A stretch of 64,000 bases of DNA from assembly GCF_000091045.1 (NCBI RefSeq), contig NC_006693.1:241799-305798 (forward strand). Reading direction: 5' to 3'. Each line of letters begins with the position of its first letter. Position 1 is the first letter of the stretch. The notes beneath the pieces are model-generated. The model did not search any database, was not told the origin of the DNA, and saw only the letters and a program-made list of their open reading frames with translations. The position numbers were made by a program, and so were the translations under genes. Positions 54,426 to 64,000 of this stretch are shown here, piece after piece. Source of the stretch: Cryptococcus deneoformans JEC21. Lineage: Eukaryota; Basidiomycota; Tremellomycetes; Tremellales; Cryptococcaceae.

Positions 54426-55264
54426 ATGGATTGGGATGGGATTACTAGGATTACTAGATCTAGGTTTAGTTGCTAACGCGCTCAATGCTTGGGTGCGATG
54501 GTGTGTATGTAAGGTATGATTCACATGTTCCGAAAAAAAGAAGTTGTACTCGTGAATGTGGTGATCAAAGTCGTATCGCTCTTAATCTTAAGCCATTCCT
54601 GTCGCTTTTTACCAAACAACCCATGCGAAATGCCACTCAGGTATGTACGGACTTCAAAAATCTTGGGGATGTGGTCATTAAGCAATCACATTTTTCGGCT
54701 GCGCCAATTTGAATTCGTACAACAATTTATATATGATACGGTATATAAGTACAGGAGAGACAAGTGGATGGATGCCCCAAAGCTAATCAGAACTGGACAC
54801 AATCCTCCTTCATGAGGTAAGTTGGATACAAACGTCTTGACTCGGCATAATAATGAAGAATGAAACGTTCCGTTCTGATCAGTAAATCTTCCATCCTCTC
54901 CTCCTTTGCTAGATGTCCATCAGTTAACACTCCAAGCGCGATGATAGCAATCTATCCTGGTCAACAGACTCCATGATTTGGAAAGGCGCTTGACCATCAT
55001 GCCGAACACGTTCACAGCGACACAGGACAGAAGCAAACAATTAAATGTTCGACAAGTACGTCTCGCTGGATGATATCCTGTCACATCCATTGATTTTGAC
55101 ATGGCTGTCACTTTAGTTTTAAAGAGGAAGGATCTTCTTGCCCGCTCCCAGATGATCTGGCACTTTGATTCGCATAATAAAGCCCGTCAAATACAGACGG
55201 TGACATCGAAATATATTAGATACATATCATAACGCGACGATCTATCAAAACCGAGATTCCCTTC
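54426..55264. other. Intergenic region, convergent 3' flanks
   Basis: No coding or RNA gene signal. Only short biased open frames. Confidence 0.4.
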
Positions 55265-56018
55265 TTACGCCCGATGCCACCACCTCTTTTCACTCATTGG
55301 CCCCGCCTGATACTCCCTATCCCGCACCCTCCTCCTGTTAGTGCAGCAAGAGAAGCACACCACAAATGTTGAGAAGAACAAGATGATCGTGGCTGCCAAC
55401 ACCAACCAGATAGCGGCTGCGAAGTCTGCGTCCGCACTGGTATTCTTATTGATTTCATGCTTGACAAGTCCAAAGACAACAAAGTCGATGATCATCGCGA
55501 CGAGGGAGACGATGAATGCCAAGAGAGCAATAAAAGCGGCGAACAGGAAACCGAGACGATCTGAGCAGAGAGCGATGAGGAAAGATAGGAAGGCGATACC
55601 ACATGCAATGGGGTGAAGGATGAAGGCTTTCGTAACATTTTCAAGAGAGTTGTTGACATAGGTATAATCAGTGAGGTTACCAGTCACATCGGCGATATCA
55701 TAGCCGATTTGTCTTTGACTACATGTATCTGAGCCCTGATGAAATGTCAGCGAGTGTTCGTCATGAAGGGGGTGAACGGTACCTACAATGATATTTGAGC
55801 AATATCCAAAGACACCAAATGTTGCTTTTGATGATCCTGTCGTGATATCAAGGAAGGATATATGGTCTATGACGGGTGCAGAAACTGAGAACGACACGAA
55901 AAGTCAGATTTGCCCAACGTCGTTATCAAAGAGATGGAAACTTACTGGTTGCAACTAGTAAGAGCACAGCCGCTGATAACAGCAAAAATGACCCGCAGTG
56001 GATTGGACCAAAACCCAT
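55265..56018 (-). CDS. PalI/Rim9 - SUR7-type four-TM protein
   Basis: The ATG at 56018 opens MGFGPIHCGSFLLLSAAVLL (TM1), spliced to VSAPVIDHISFLDI. The external loop has the family pattern FGVFGYCSN followed by two further cysteines (GSDTCSQRQIGY). Three more helices follow (PIACGIAFLSFLIALCSD, FIALLAFIVSLVAMIIDFVVFG, AIWLVLAATIILFFSTFVVC) and a basic cytosolic tail. This is the PalI/Rim9/SUR7 layout. In ascomycetes Rim9/PalI supports the plasma-membrane ambient-pH receptor and Sur7 marks eisosomes; the role here is inferred from fold only. The SUR7/PalI assignment is firm, the pH role is not. Confidence 0.78.
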
Positions 56019-57026
56019 GATGGGAGTTTAATTGTGAATGTCCGCGTGAAGGTAGGGAAAGAAAGTGAGTATTGGGAGGTCGAAAGCACTAGTAAGGGTG
56101 TTCGAGAACTAGTCTGCAATGCGATAGCTAAGAAGGCAGGAAACTGTCAGCTCAAGAAGCTACGAACCAAACATCCAAACATCTGGCTTACTTCGACTCA
56201 CCTTCGAATCAAAGGATCTAGTATTTCCGAGGGTCGATTCAAAGTCGGAGTGGAAAGTCTTGTCGTGTAATGTAAAAGAAAAGCGAAAAGAGAAGATGTT
56301 GGCCGCTTATATCCACTCCATTCGTTGCCACCCATCATGCATCAAGCCAGGGCATAGCACCGCACAGTCGCTGTGTAAACATCACGCAGACCTCTAAACA
56401 TGCCAGCAACGACCTTTTTTAGCCGAAATACAAGGCACCATATACAAAGGCGGTGTTATGCTGGGCAGAATGACATCATCGATTAACGGAGGTCACCGAT
56501 TTCATGATTTTGGCGAGAAGAAGAAGATGGAAAAAAAAGGTTCAGCGCAGTCGTTTGCGCGGTGACTTATTACAGTAGTTTATCCATTTTCTTGAGTGCT
56601 GGATGACATAGATGTACCATTTGGATCGAATCACGTGGATTGCCAAGATAGAGAAAGGTGTGCCTAAACATTGAACAATCTTGCTTTGCAAGTGTTCTCG
56701 CCGGCAGTGTTCCCAAAATTCGAGGAAGGCTTACGGCTTATTTATTTATTAGTGTTCGGTTGTCGGCCCCCTCCTCCTTGCCCGAGATAAGATTACCTCA
56801 CGTGCACTTTTTGCGGGAGAGACTGTTGTTTTGCGGGAGAGACTGCCGCTGGAGCGTGACGGGAGGCCGACTACTATAATAAGAGGTTGCCAACACTTCA
56901 ATAAATGTGCAATTATCTTCCTTCATCCTCACCCTATCCTTTTGGAAGAACGACTTCAATACTATGCATACTTCTTACTTGTACATTGATTACATATTCC
57001 TGCACTCACTCAACCACATATTTAGT
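56019..57026. other. Intergenic region
   Basis: Promoter of the PalI-type gene and 3' flank of malate synthase. The 15-mer TTGCGGGAGAGACTG occurs twice (about 56811 and 56831). No gene. Confidence 0.4.
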
Positions 57027-59074
57027 TTAAAGGCTAGCCTTGGCGCCCCCCTTGGTACCGACACCTTCAAGGTACCCCAACAAATCACTTGTCAAGAAAT
57101 CACTCGGCCACTGGGCCTTGACCTGCTGGGCCATGTACTCGGACGCAATCTTGACGTGTGATGGATCAATACCAGGCAGTTTTGAGACTTTGGATGCTTC
57201 TTCAGAGAGAATAGTTTGGACGTAAGAAGGATTGATGTCTTTGCCGGAGTCCTGCCAGAAAAAGAAAAAGGAAGAGTTCAGCCATAGAGCAGACAACAAA
57301 AAAAGATGTAAGGAAGACATACAGTCTTGGAGCCATACTTGCACCACTGCCAAAGCTGCACCCTCGCAATCTCCGCCGTCGCAGCGTCCTCCATCAAATG
57401 ATTAATCGGCACACAGCCATTCCCACTAATCCACGCCGCACAATACGACAAAGCCGCGCTCACATTATCCCTCAACCCTTGTTCTGTAATCTTCCCAGGG
57501 ACAGAGGGGTCGGCAATCTGCTTGTCTGTGACAGTAACGTCTTCGCGGCGGATGTGGTACTGGTTAGGACCGGGCATGTGTTGGTTAAAGATCTCAAGGG
57601 CGATGGAGATGAGCGCGGGGTGAGCCACCCATGTGCCATCATGGCCCGCAGTGACTTCACGGAGCTTATCGGCGCGAACTTTGGACATGGCACGCTCATT
57701 GGCAGCGGGATCGTTCTTGATAGGAATCTGGGCAGACATGCCTCCCATGGCGGCGACCTTTCGCCTGTTTATCGGTGGTTAGCTGTCGGTTAGGAGGGAA
57801 TGGATGGGATTGGGAGGTAGTGGCAAATTGTGCGCTTACTTATGACAAGTTTGGATGAGGAGGCGGACGTAGGCGTCCATGAAGGGGACGGTCATGGTAA
57901 CGTCAGATCGGTCAGGGAAGACACAGTTCTTGTGGGCACGTTGCTTCTTGATGCTACTCCTCATCAGTAATCATTCCCATTTCCAGAGCAGACACAAAAA
58001 ACCAGTAACCAACTTACAAACTGAAGATATAATCCCATCGCCCACAGTTCAAACCCGCAGAGTGTTCCTTCAACTCATACAAAATCTCTTCCATTTGGAA
58101 CGCCGCAGGTAAAGTCTCGATTAAAACAGTTGCCCTAATTACACCCTGCTGCACACCTAAATGACTTGTTGCAAGGCAGAAGGCATCGTTCCAAAGACGC
58201 GCTTCGAGGTGGTGCTCCATCTTGGGGAGGTAGAAATAAGGTCCAGAACCTCGAGAGATGAGTTCGCGGGCGTTGTGGAAAAAGTAGAGACCAAAGTCGA
58301 AGAGGGAGCCGGACATGGGAGTACCGTCGATAATCAAACGGGGTTCGGGGAGGTGCCATCCTCGAGGTCTTATTGCAAATATTAACGGAGAAGTCGAGGG
58401 CTTTAGAATGTATGACTCACCGGACCAAAAGCACAGCCGGCTTCTCGGAGAGCTTGTAAGCCTTGCCATTGATTTCAAAGTCAATTTGTCGTCTATTATT
58501 CCAGGTCAAGTCCCTCCTTGAATATTTACGATATTAAGAAGGAAACTTACCGGATAGCATCGTAAAGGTTGACCTGTCCGAGAACCATGTTTGACCAGGT
58601 AGGAGAATTGGAGTCTATCCTCAATGTTTGTCAGTATAACAGTGTCACCCAAGTATCAACGAGCGACTCACCCTCAAAGTCGGCCATAAAAGTTTTGGCA
58701 CCAGAGTTCAAAGCGTTGATGACCATCTTCCTGTCAGTTGGGCCAGTGATCTCAACTCTGTATCCTTGTTCAGTTCCAGCCCCTGCTAATAGGAATAAGA
58801 AAAGGACATACCGACGGTCTTCAAGTCCTGGACCGGGAGGGGCACAGTTCCAAGCAAGGTTCTCCCTAATCTCCCTGGTCTCTGGGAGGAAGGAGAGGGG
58901 CTTGCCTTGGTCCAGCTCGGCCTGTACCTTTTCACGGTTTTTTAACAACTCCAACCTTCGTTTGTTGAATGTCCTGTGGAGCAAGGCGAGAAACTCGAGA
59001 GCTTCGGTAGAGAGGATGTGCTCTCCGCCCTTGGGGATGGGAGCAGTGAGGTAGATGCCTTGAGGGAGAGACAT
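57027..59074 (-). CDS. MLS1: Malate synthase (glyoxylate cycle)
   Basis: Condenses glyoxylate with acetyl-CoA to malate, letting cells grow on C2 compounds and fatty acids. The ATG at 59074 begins [20 protein letters not shown]. Family blocks are [49 protein letters not shown] with the catalytic Arg, and the signature [46 protein letters not shown] and [12 protein letters not shown] follow. Seven or more short introns. The protein ends KGGAKASL, i.e. A-S-L rather than the usual SKL/AKL PTS1, so peroxisomal import by this tail is uncertain. Expression is normally high on acetate and low on glucose. Confidence 0.95.
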
Positions 59075-59895
59075 TGTATCGTTATCTCGTTTGTGCAAGT
59101 GTTGATAACAGACTGATTGATAGATGAAAGAGCTGGGAAGTGAAAGCTGTGGGAGTCACTGGTAAACCTGGGAAGGCAGGTCTTATATATGCAGTTGTTG
59201 TCTCGAGGCTATCGGCTCCCCGTCGGCTGAAAAGGGCGAGAATGTCTGATCTGTGGAAATATCAGTGGGAACTACACGGATTGTTGGAAATCACCCTCCA
59301 CCACAGTCCTCCACCAACCAATAACCGGTGTGCGAGCCATACAAAATCTCCGGGCTTATCGGTAACAGAGATAACCGGCATTTTGCGCTTCTCGACGAAT
59401 CAAATCACTTCGACGGATTTACTCGCTTTTACCACTTGTCTTTGGGTGTGAACGTCGTTCTCTCAAGTCTGCTCGTGATGTATTTGGTTTGAGAGACGAC
59501 TCGAGAGCGGCCAAGAGGGCACAGTGTAAGCTGATGCATCCGCCTTTTGCTTCGTTACGACGAGCACTGAATGAGGCTGAAATCGCTGTCAATCTGCTTA
59601 TCTCCGAAGCGAGTGACTTGTTGTTGACTCTGATAATTCGATTAACGCAGAACACAGGTTAGGCTCGACAAGATTGGACGTCCAGGAACATGTTATAGTT
59701 AGGCTCGAAGATGAAGGGAAGAAGTGTATCGTGTTGATCATGACGTCGTTCTGCACAACAAAGACATTCGTCCGGTCTGTTCCTTGAATTTTGTGCACAG
59801 GCCCCTATCAATACCAACCAGAAATCTCACATTAACACTCGCCCACAGCCAAAAGCACAACCTGTTTATCCACCCCAATCCACAAGCATTCAGCA
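59075..59895. other. Divergent promoter region (malate synthase / GH5 glucanase)
   Basis: 821 bp between two divergent starts. The last 80 bp are C-rich leader of the glucanase gene. Short open frames here show no domain. Confidence 0.4.
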
Positions 59896-61675
59896 ATGGG
59901 TGTACTCTCAAAGTTCAAAGATCAATTCACCCAATCCTCCCCTTCTTACGACTTTCCCCCTCCACCTCCTTCAATCCCTCTCGGCCCTAACGCAGTCTTC
60001 CGTTACCGCAAGCAACGAGGTGTCAATTTGGGATCATGGTTTTCTCTGGAGCAGTGGATCTGCCCTCACGTCTTCAAAGGCGCCAAACCCCCTGGCCAAA
60101 GTGACTATGATGTGGCTAGTGGGAAGGACGCAAAGAGGATTTTAGAGGAGCACTGGGATACTTGGATCACCGAGGATGATATGAAATGGATTGCATCTAG
60201 GGGGTTTAACAGTGTTCGACTACCCGTGAGCCTACTACAGATATGGATAATATTTACTTGCTGATGGTATCTTGGTTGGGCTCAGATTGCATACTATCAC
60301 CTCTGCGGTCCTCTCCCCGAAGTTTTGAAAGGCACTGATTTTGAATCATTTCGCCACGTTTTTGAAGGCGCTTGGGGACGAATCGAGAGAGCGGTCGAGA
60401 TGGCAGGAGCTTATGGTTTAGGAGTACTTATAGGTTAGTCATTGAGTTGACACTTGCCATCGGATCACTTCTCAAAACATTAGGCGCTGACGTCTTTTCA
60501 CCGTACTGCAATTAGACCTGCACGGTGCGGCCGGTGCTCAGAATCCGGATGGTGAGTTTTTACAGCAAGGTAGCCATTTCAGTTCAGCATCATTAACCAT
60601 AACTGCCTTTATACAGCCCATGCCGGCCTTTCTCGCGGCAAAGTATCATTCTGGGATACCCATGCCAACCAAGCCTCCACCTCCCTTGCACTTCGCTTTC
60701 TCGCATCCAAGTTCGCTTCCGTCCCCCACATCGTCGGCCTAGAACTCCTCAACGAGCCTCAAAACAACCGCAAACTACAGTCATGGTACAGCAAGACTAT
60801 CGACGAAGTCCGTAAAGTCGCTCCGCCGGATTTTCCCATCTACTGCTCAGACGCATGGGATACGGATCATTATGCTGGTTGGGTCGGATCGAGAGGCGAT
60901 TTCGTCGTACTAGACCATCACCTTTACAGATGTTTCACCGATGAGGACAAGTGTCAAACCGGAACAGATCATGCAAACAATCTCAGATCTGGTTTCAGAG
61001 GTAGGTTTGCCCAGCAATGCGAAGCCGCCAAAGGATCTCTCGTCGTGGGCGAATGGTCTGCCTCCCTGGACCCTCGGTCCTTCCCTCAAGGAATGCCTGA
61101 CGGGGAGAAAGACGCTCAGAGACGGGCATTCGTCCACGCCCAGCTCGAGATATTCGAGTCCCACGCGGCGGGGTATTGGTTTTGGACTTACAAGAAAGGT
61201 GAAGGATGGGACGCTGGCTGGTCAGCAACCAATGCGAGTCAGGCAGAGATTCTGCCTGGGTGGGTTGGAAGCAGACAGTTCAAAGGGACACCACCCAGTC
61301 ATATCAAGGATCAAGAGTTGCAGAACGGACATAGTAGGTTTAGCAAATCTCTCCCGCTAATTGTCAAAATGCGAAAAGCACTGATGGGACATTCTTTTGA
61401 ATAATCTAGAATCCCACGCTGATTATTGGGCCGCAAACGGCGGTTCTCCCAATCCAGATATGTACGCTCCCGGATTCTCTCAAGGATGGGACGATGCTCT
61501 CATCTTCTTGAGCACCCAAGGATCACCTAGCGAGATGGGTTTTGTGCACCAGTGGGCAATAAGGCGTCAAGCAGAGTTTGAAAGCCAGGGGCATAAGCTC
61601 GGCCGCGCTGCTTGGGAATGGGAGCACGGCTTCAAGCAAGGGGTTGAAGCTTGTGCTAGGTGCTGTCTGGCTTGA
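59896..61675 (+). CDS. GH5 exo-beta-1,3-glucanase-like glycosidase
   Basis: The ATG at 59896 gives MGVLSKFKDQFTQSSPSYDF; no signal peptide is visible. The family core follows: YRKQRGVNLGSWFSLEQWI, DDMKWIASRGFNSVRLP, PIAYYH, LIDLHGAAGAQN and a VSFWDTHANQ stretch. LLNEPQN carries the acid/base Glu, VVLDHHLYRCF follows, and VVGEWSAS carries the nucleophile Glu; GYWFWTYKKGEGWDAGWS comes next. The last exon (...DMYAPGFSQGW, EWEHGFKQGVEAC) is an extension found in basidiomycete members of this group. It is probably an intracellular or unconventionally exported beta-glucosidase acting on beta-1,3-glucan or glucosides. Activity on sterol or lipid glucosides cannot be excluded. About five introns with short canonical borders. 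Confidence 0.85.
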
Positions 61676-63137
61676 TACACGTTTCGGCAAGGAGTTCGCT
61701 GTATCATTTAGGCAGCCCGTTGTAGATAGTGTATTATATGAAATTACGAGTATGAGCTGTAACAAAAGACAACGTGAGGGCGAGCACGAACAATAAATGC
61801 ATACTCATGAGATTATAGAATAATGTACGCGCCCTTTCAATCGACCCAGTCCACCGCTGATGCAAGGACAAAGCCGAAATCCATAGGGCGAGTTTGCTCT
61901 TTCCCAGCCTTATGAAAGTGCTCGCCATCAAAGTGCTAAAAGCAGACGAGAACTCTTCAGAGGGGGAGTGAATAGGGGGTAATGACAGTCGAGATAGGCT
62001 GCCAAGAGTCAAGCAAATGGCAGAGAAGAAATAGCAATACAAAGGGTCATGCATATAGCTGCGAGACAGTGATATCTGATGTTTACACAAGTAATTCGAC
62101 CTAGAGAATCTTTTCAATTGTCAGCAACAGAACGTTTCGACCAGTTGAGAACATAAGAGAAAAATAAGATAGTATCAGATACCGTTGTAAGGAAGGTTAC
62201 GCGCATGCTCCGAAGAGTCGCACAGTGTGAATACGATTAGGAGGTTGTATCATCATACGATGTGATGGATAGGAAGGCGATGAAAAAAGTAAAAGGAAAG
62301 GATACTCACAAAGCTAGAATATACGAAGAGTCAAAAGATTTCTGCTACAAAGGTTATCCAGACCGACATGAGACAGTCAGACCTGGCACCACCTACCAGC
62401 AGCCCATCCACCTAGCCAAAACGGCATGGCAGATCAGTAGACCGACCGCAACAATCCCGCTCAAAACGAGCAGAACGTGATGGGGCACAGTTACCACGGG
62501 CAATGCTCTTCCACGGGTTGACTCATACAGCGACCAATCGCACAGCCTGGCAGGGCTGGCGGAGGACCCACTAACCTCATGCTCCGCTCAACCTACTTGG
62601 AGGAGGAACGGAGGAAAGGGCGATGATCCTCCTAGTCGTGGATCTAAGAACCGCGGGTTGGATGGAATGTGGTGTGTAGATAACGACATCAGGAACGAAA
62701 AAGAGTTTCTATAATAGTGGCTGCATGCCGAAAGAGCTGGGTGATGCAAAGAGATGAAGAAGAGGAAACGAAAAGAGAGACGTGAAAAATCAGATGAAGG
62801 AATTTGGACGAGATGTCGACGCCACTGAGTAAATGCCGAGGATAATGCCGAGTGTCTCCGGGGCTTACGCTGACGATGAAGCGGTGGTCAGCCTCGCGAT
62901 GCTGAGTGAGGTGTCTCTGTCAATCTCGAGCGTGGTCTGTTCCTCATCGACTGCATCATCCTCGCCAGCATCCATTCTTCCTTTCCTTCCTTCCTGCAAG
63001 AATACAGTCAGCCGCCACTCAATCACCTTTCGGCTTACCCCCGAGCCACGCAAATTCGCACCCGCCCCCCACACCAGCGTGACGCCTGACGTCTTTTACC
63101 GCCTCTCTTGCCGCCCAACAACGCGGTTCGATCCAAG
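61676..63137. other. Intergenic region with a possible small minus-strand ORF
   Basis: No recognised gene. A GC-rich block at 62390-62690 (listed separately) stands out from its AT-rich surroundings. The plus-strand open frame 62833-63144 is Ser/Pro-rich and overlaps the start of the deubiquitinase gene; it is probably its leader. Confidence 0.35.
62393..62689 (-). CDS. Doubtful small membrane-anchored ORF with an internal TGA
   Basis: From an ATG at 62689 the frame reads MSLSTHHIPSNPRFLDPRLG, then QVG, a TGA at about 62590, and continues GSSASPARLCDWSLYESTRG. It ends in a hydrophobic helix HVLLVLSGIVAVGLLICHAVL and stops at 62393. The two halves share one frame over 99 codons. Either the second half is an exon of an unfound gene, or the block is non-coding, perhaps a structured RNA given its GC content. 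No intron that restores frame was found. Confidence 0.2.
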
Positions 63138-64000
63138 ATGGTGAGTAACAATCGGCTTTGCTGGTGTCTCAAACACATTTTCGACCGTTTAATCCAATTT
63201 GGATGAAGCGCTTACCGTTATATAGCAGCAACCCGCAAATGATGTGCAGGACATTATTCTAGACGAAAGTCCGGCTCCAATGGAAGTCGATGACATCCCA
63301 AATGTTCATGACTGTACGTCATTAATCTGTTTACAAGGACCATGAAAGGTTGAGCGATAATATTACTAACGCGACTCTTTCTTTCATTCAGATGAAGCGT
63401 ATGCCGCCAAGTGCATGCCAGATCTAGGCTTAGAAATTGAAGATTTCCAGTACCAAACATGGCGAATTGAGCACTGGAGTCAACAGCCGAAAAGAATAGT
63501 TGGACCAGAGTTCAGTTGTGGTGGGCACAAGTGGTAGGTTGATTTTTAGATATTATGCTCAGTGTACAGGGTGCTGATTTGAGGATTCAGGCGCATTTTG
63601 TTGTTTCCGCAAGGAAACGCGAACGGACAGCCCAACGACATGGTCTCCGTCTACTTGGATTACGCGAACCCAAAGACAGCTCCTGAAGGATGGCATGCGT
63701 GTGCACAATTCTGCCTGGCCATTTCGAATCCATGGGATCCCACGATTCAAACATCTAGCCGTGAGTCTACTCTCCGTCGGAGCGAAGAAAATAACTAAAA
63801 TATCAACCTTTGTCTTGTTCAGACGCGCATCATCGATTTGTTGCTGAAGAATGTGATTGGGGATTCACTCGATTTGTCGACTTGCGAAAGTTGTACACAG
63901 CGGATCCTGCCAACGGAAAGAATAGACCGACGATTGAGAATGATGAAGTGGAGATTACAGCTTTCGTGCGAGTGTTGAAGGATCCCACGGGCGTTTTGTG
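63138..64000 (+). CDS. Ubiquitin C-terminal hydrolase USP7/Ubp15-type (5' part, cut by window end)
   Basis: The start ATG (63138-63140) is immediately followed by an intron. Exons then give QQPANDVQDIILDESPAPME, and after the second intron DEAYAAKCMPDLGLEIEDFQ. The MATH (TRAF-like) domain follows: FQYQTWRIEHWSQQ, GPEFSCGGHKWRILLFPQGN, DMVSVYLDY, CAQFCLAISNPWDP, HHRFVAEECDWGFTRFVDL, then EVEITAFVRVLKDPTGVL. An N-terminal MATH domain with the WGFTRF motif is the hallmark of USP7/Ubp15 deubiquitinases. The catalytic UCH domain lies beyond the window. Yeast Ubp15 acts in the cell cycle, endocytosis and peroxisome import machinery. Confidence 0.85.

Noticed and set aside
58631..59098. Upstream start for malate synthase at 59098
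   Set aside because: That frame extension starts with TTG, not ATG; the ATG at 59074 matches the family N-terminus.
1..64000. tRNA, rRNA or snRNA genes
   Set aside because: Scanning by eye for B-box-like GGTTCRANNCC sequences with matching A-box and acceptor stems gave no convincing case. A tRNAscan-SE/Infernal run would settle it.

Overview
The window reads as nuclear DNA of a basidiomycete yeast of the Cryptococcus neoformans/gattii complex. Genes carry many short introns (mostly 45-70 nt, GT..AG). Two copies of the 8-bp telomere unit TTAGGGGG, typical of this genus, sit at 10392-10407. They adjoin copies of a telomere-targeted non-LTR retrotransposon that matches Cnl1. The species assignment is inference; no database was searched.

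Left part (1-10 kb), subtelomere-like: a broken 3-dehydroshikimate dehydratase/sugar-isomerase-like pseudogene (905-1590), an intact 590-residue sugar/inositol-type MFS transporter (2616-4844, nine exons that join in frame), a broken Gfo/Idh/MocA-type dehydrogenase pseudogene (5641-7071), and a 642-residue unknown protein (7948-9984, minus) with a PD...ExK pattern suggesting a nuclease-like fold.

Mobile-element island (10.4-19.95 kb): two telomere repeats; four head-to-tail, 5'-truncated Cnl1 copies on the minus strand; a DDE-transposase-type gene whose 3' end runs into the truncated 5' edge of the fourth Cnl1; a short tandem-repeat block; and a lone Cnl1 3' end on the plus strand. The Cnl1 3' ends face outward on both sides, and the telomere repeats on the left read G-strand toward the island. 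This is the arrangement expected from two old chromosome ends joined together, although independent insertions can also explain it.

Right part (20-64 kb), core-like: a CorA/Alr-type Mg2+ transporter, a small Ser-rich unknown gene, branched-chain aminotransferase, a Whi3-like RRM protein, a second MFS sugar transporter, FACT subunit Pob3, a type II membrane protein with a cysteine-less glutaredoxin-like domain, an unknown 273-residue protein, a divergent pair of L-arabinitol 4-dehydrogenase and an L-xylulose-reductase-type SDR, a short CCHC zinc-knuckle ORF, a large low-complexity protein, centrin (Cdc31), a PalI/Rim9-SUR7-type four-TM protein, malate synthase, a GH5 exo-beta-glucanase, and the start of a USP7/Ubp15-type deubiquitinase cut by the window end.

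Functional links: the dehydrogenase/SDR pair catalyses consecutive steps of fungal L-arabinose catabolism and shares one 390-bp promoter region. Malate synthase (glyoxylate shunt) and the sugar transporters fit growth on alternative carbon sources. The left-hand transporter, isomerase and dehydrogenase look like the remains of a sugar/cyclitol catabolic group in which only the transporter is still open. No rRNA, CRISPR or convincing tRNA was seen.
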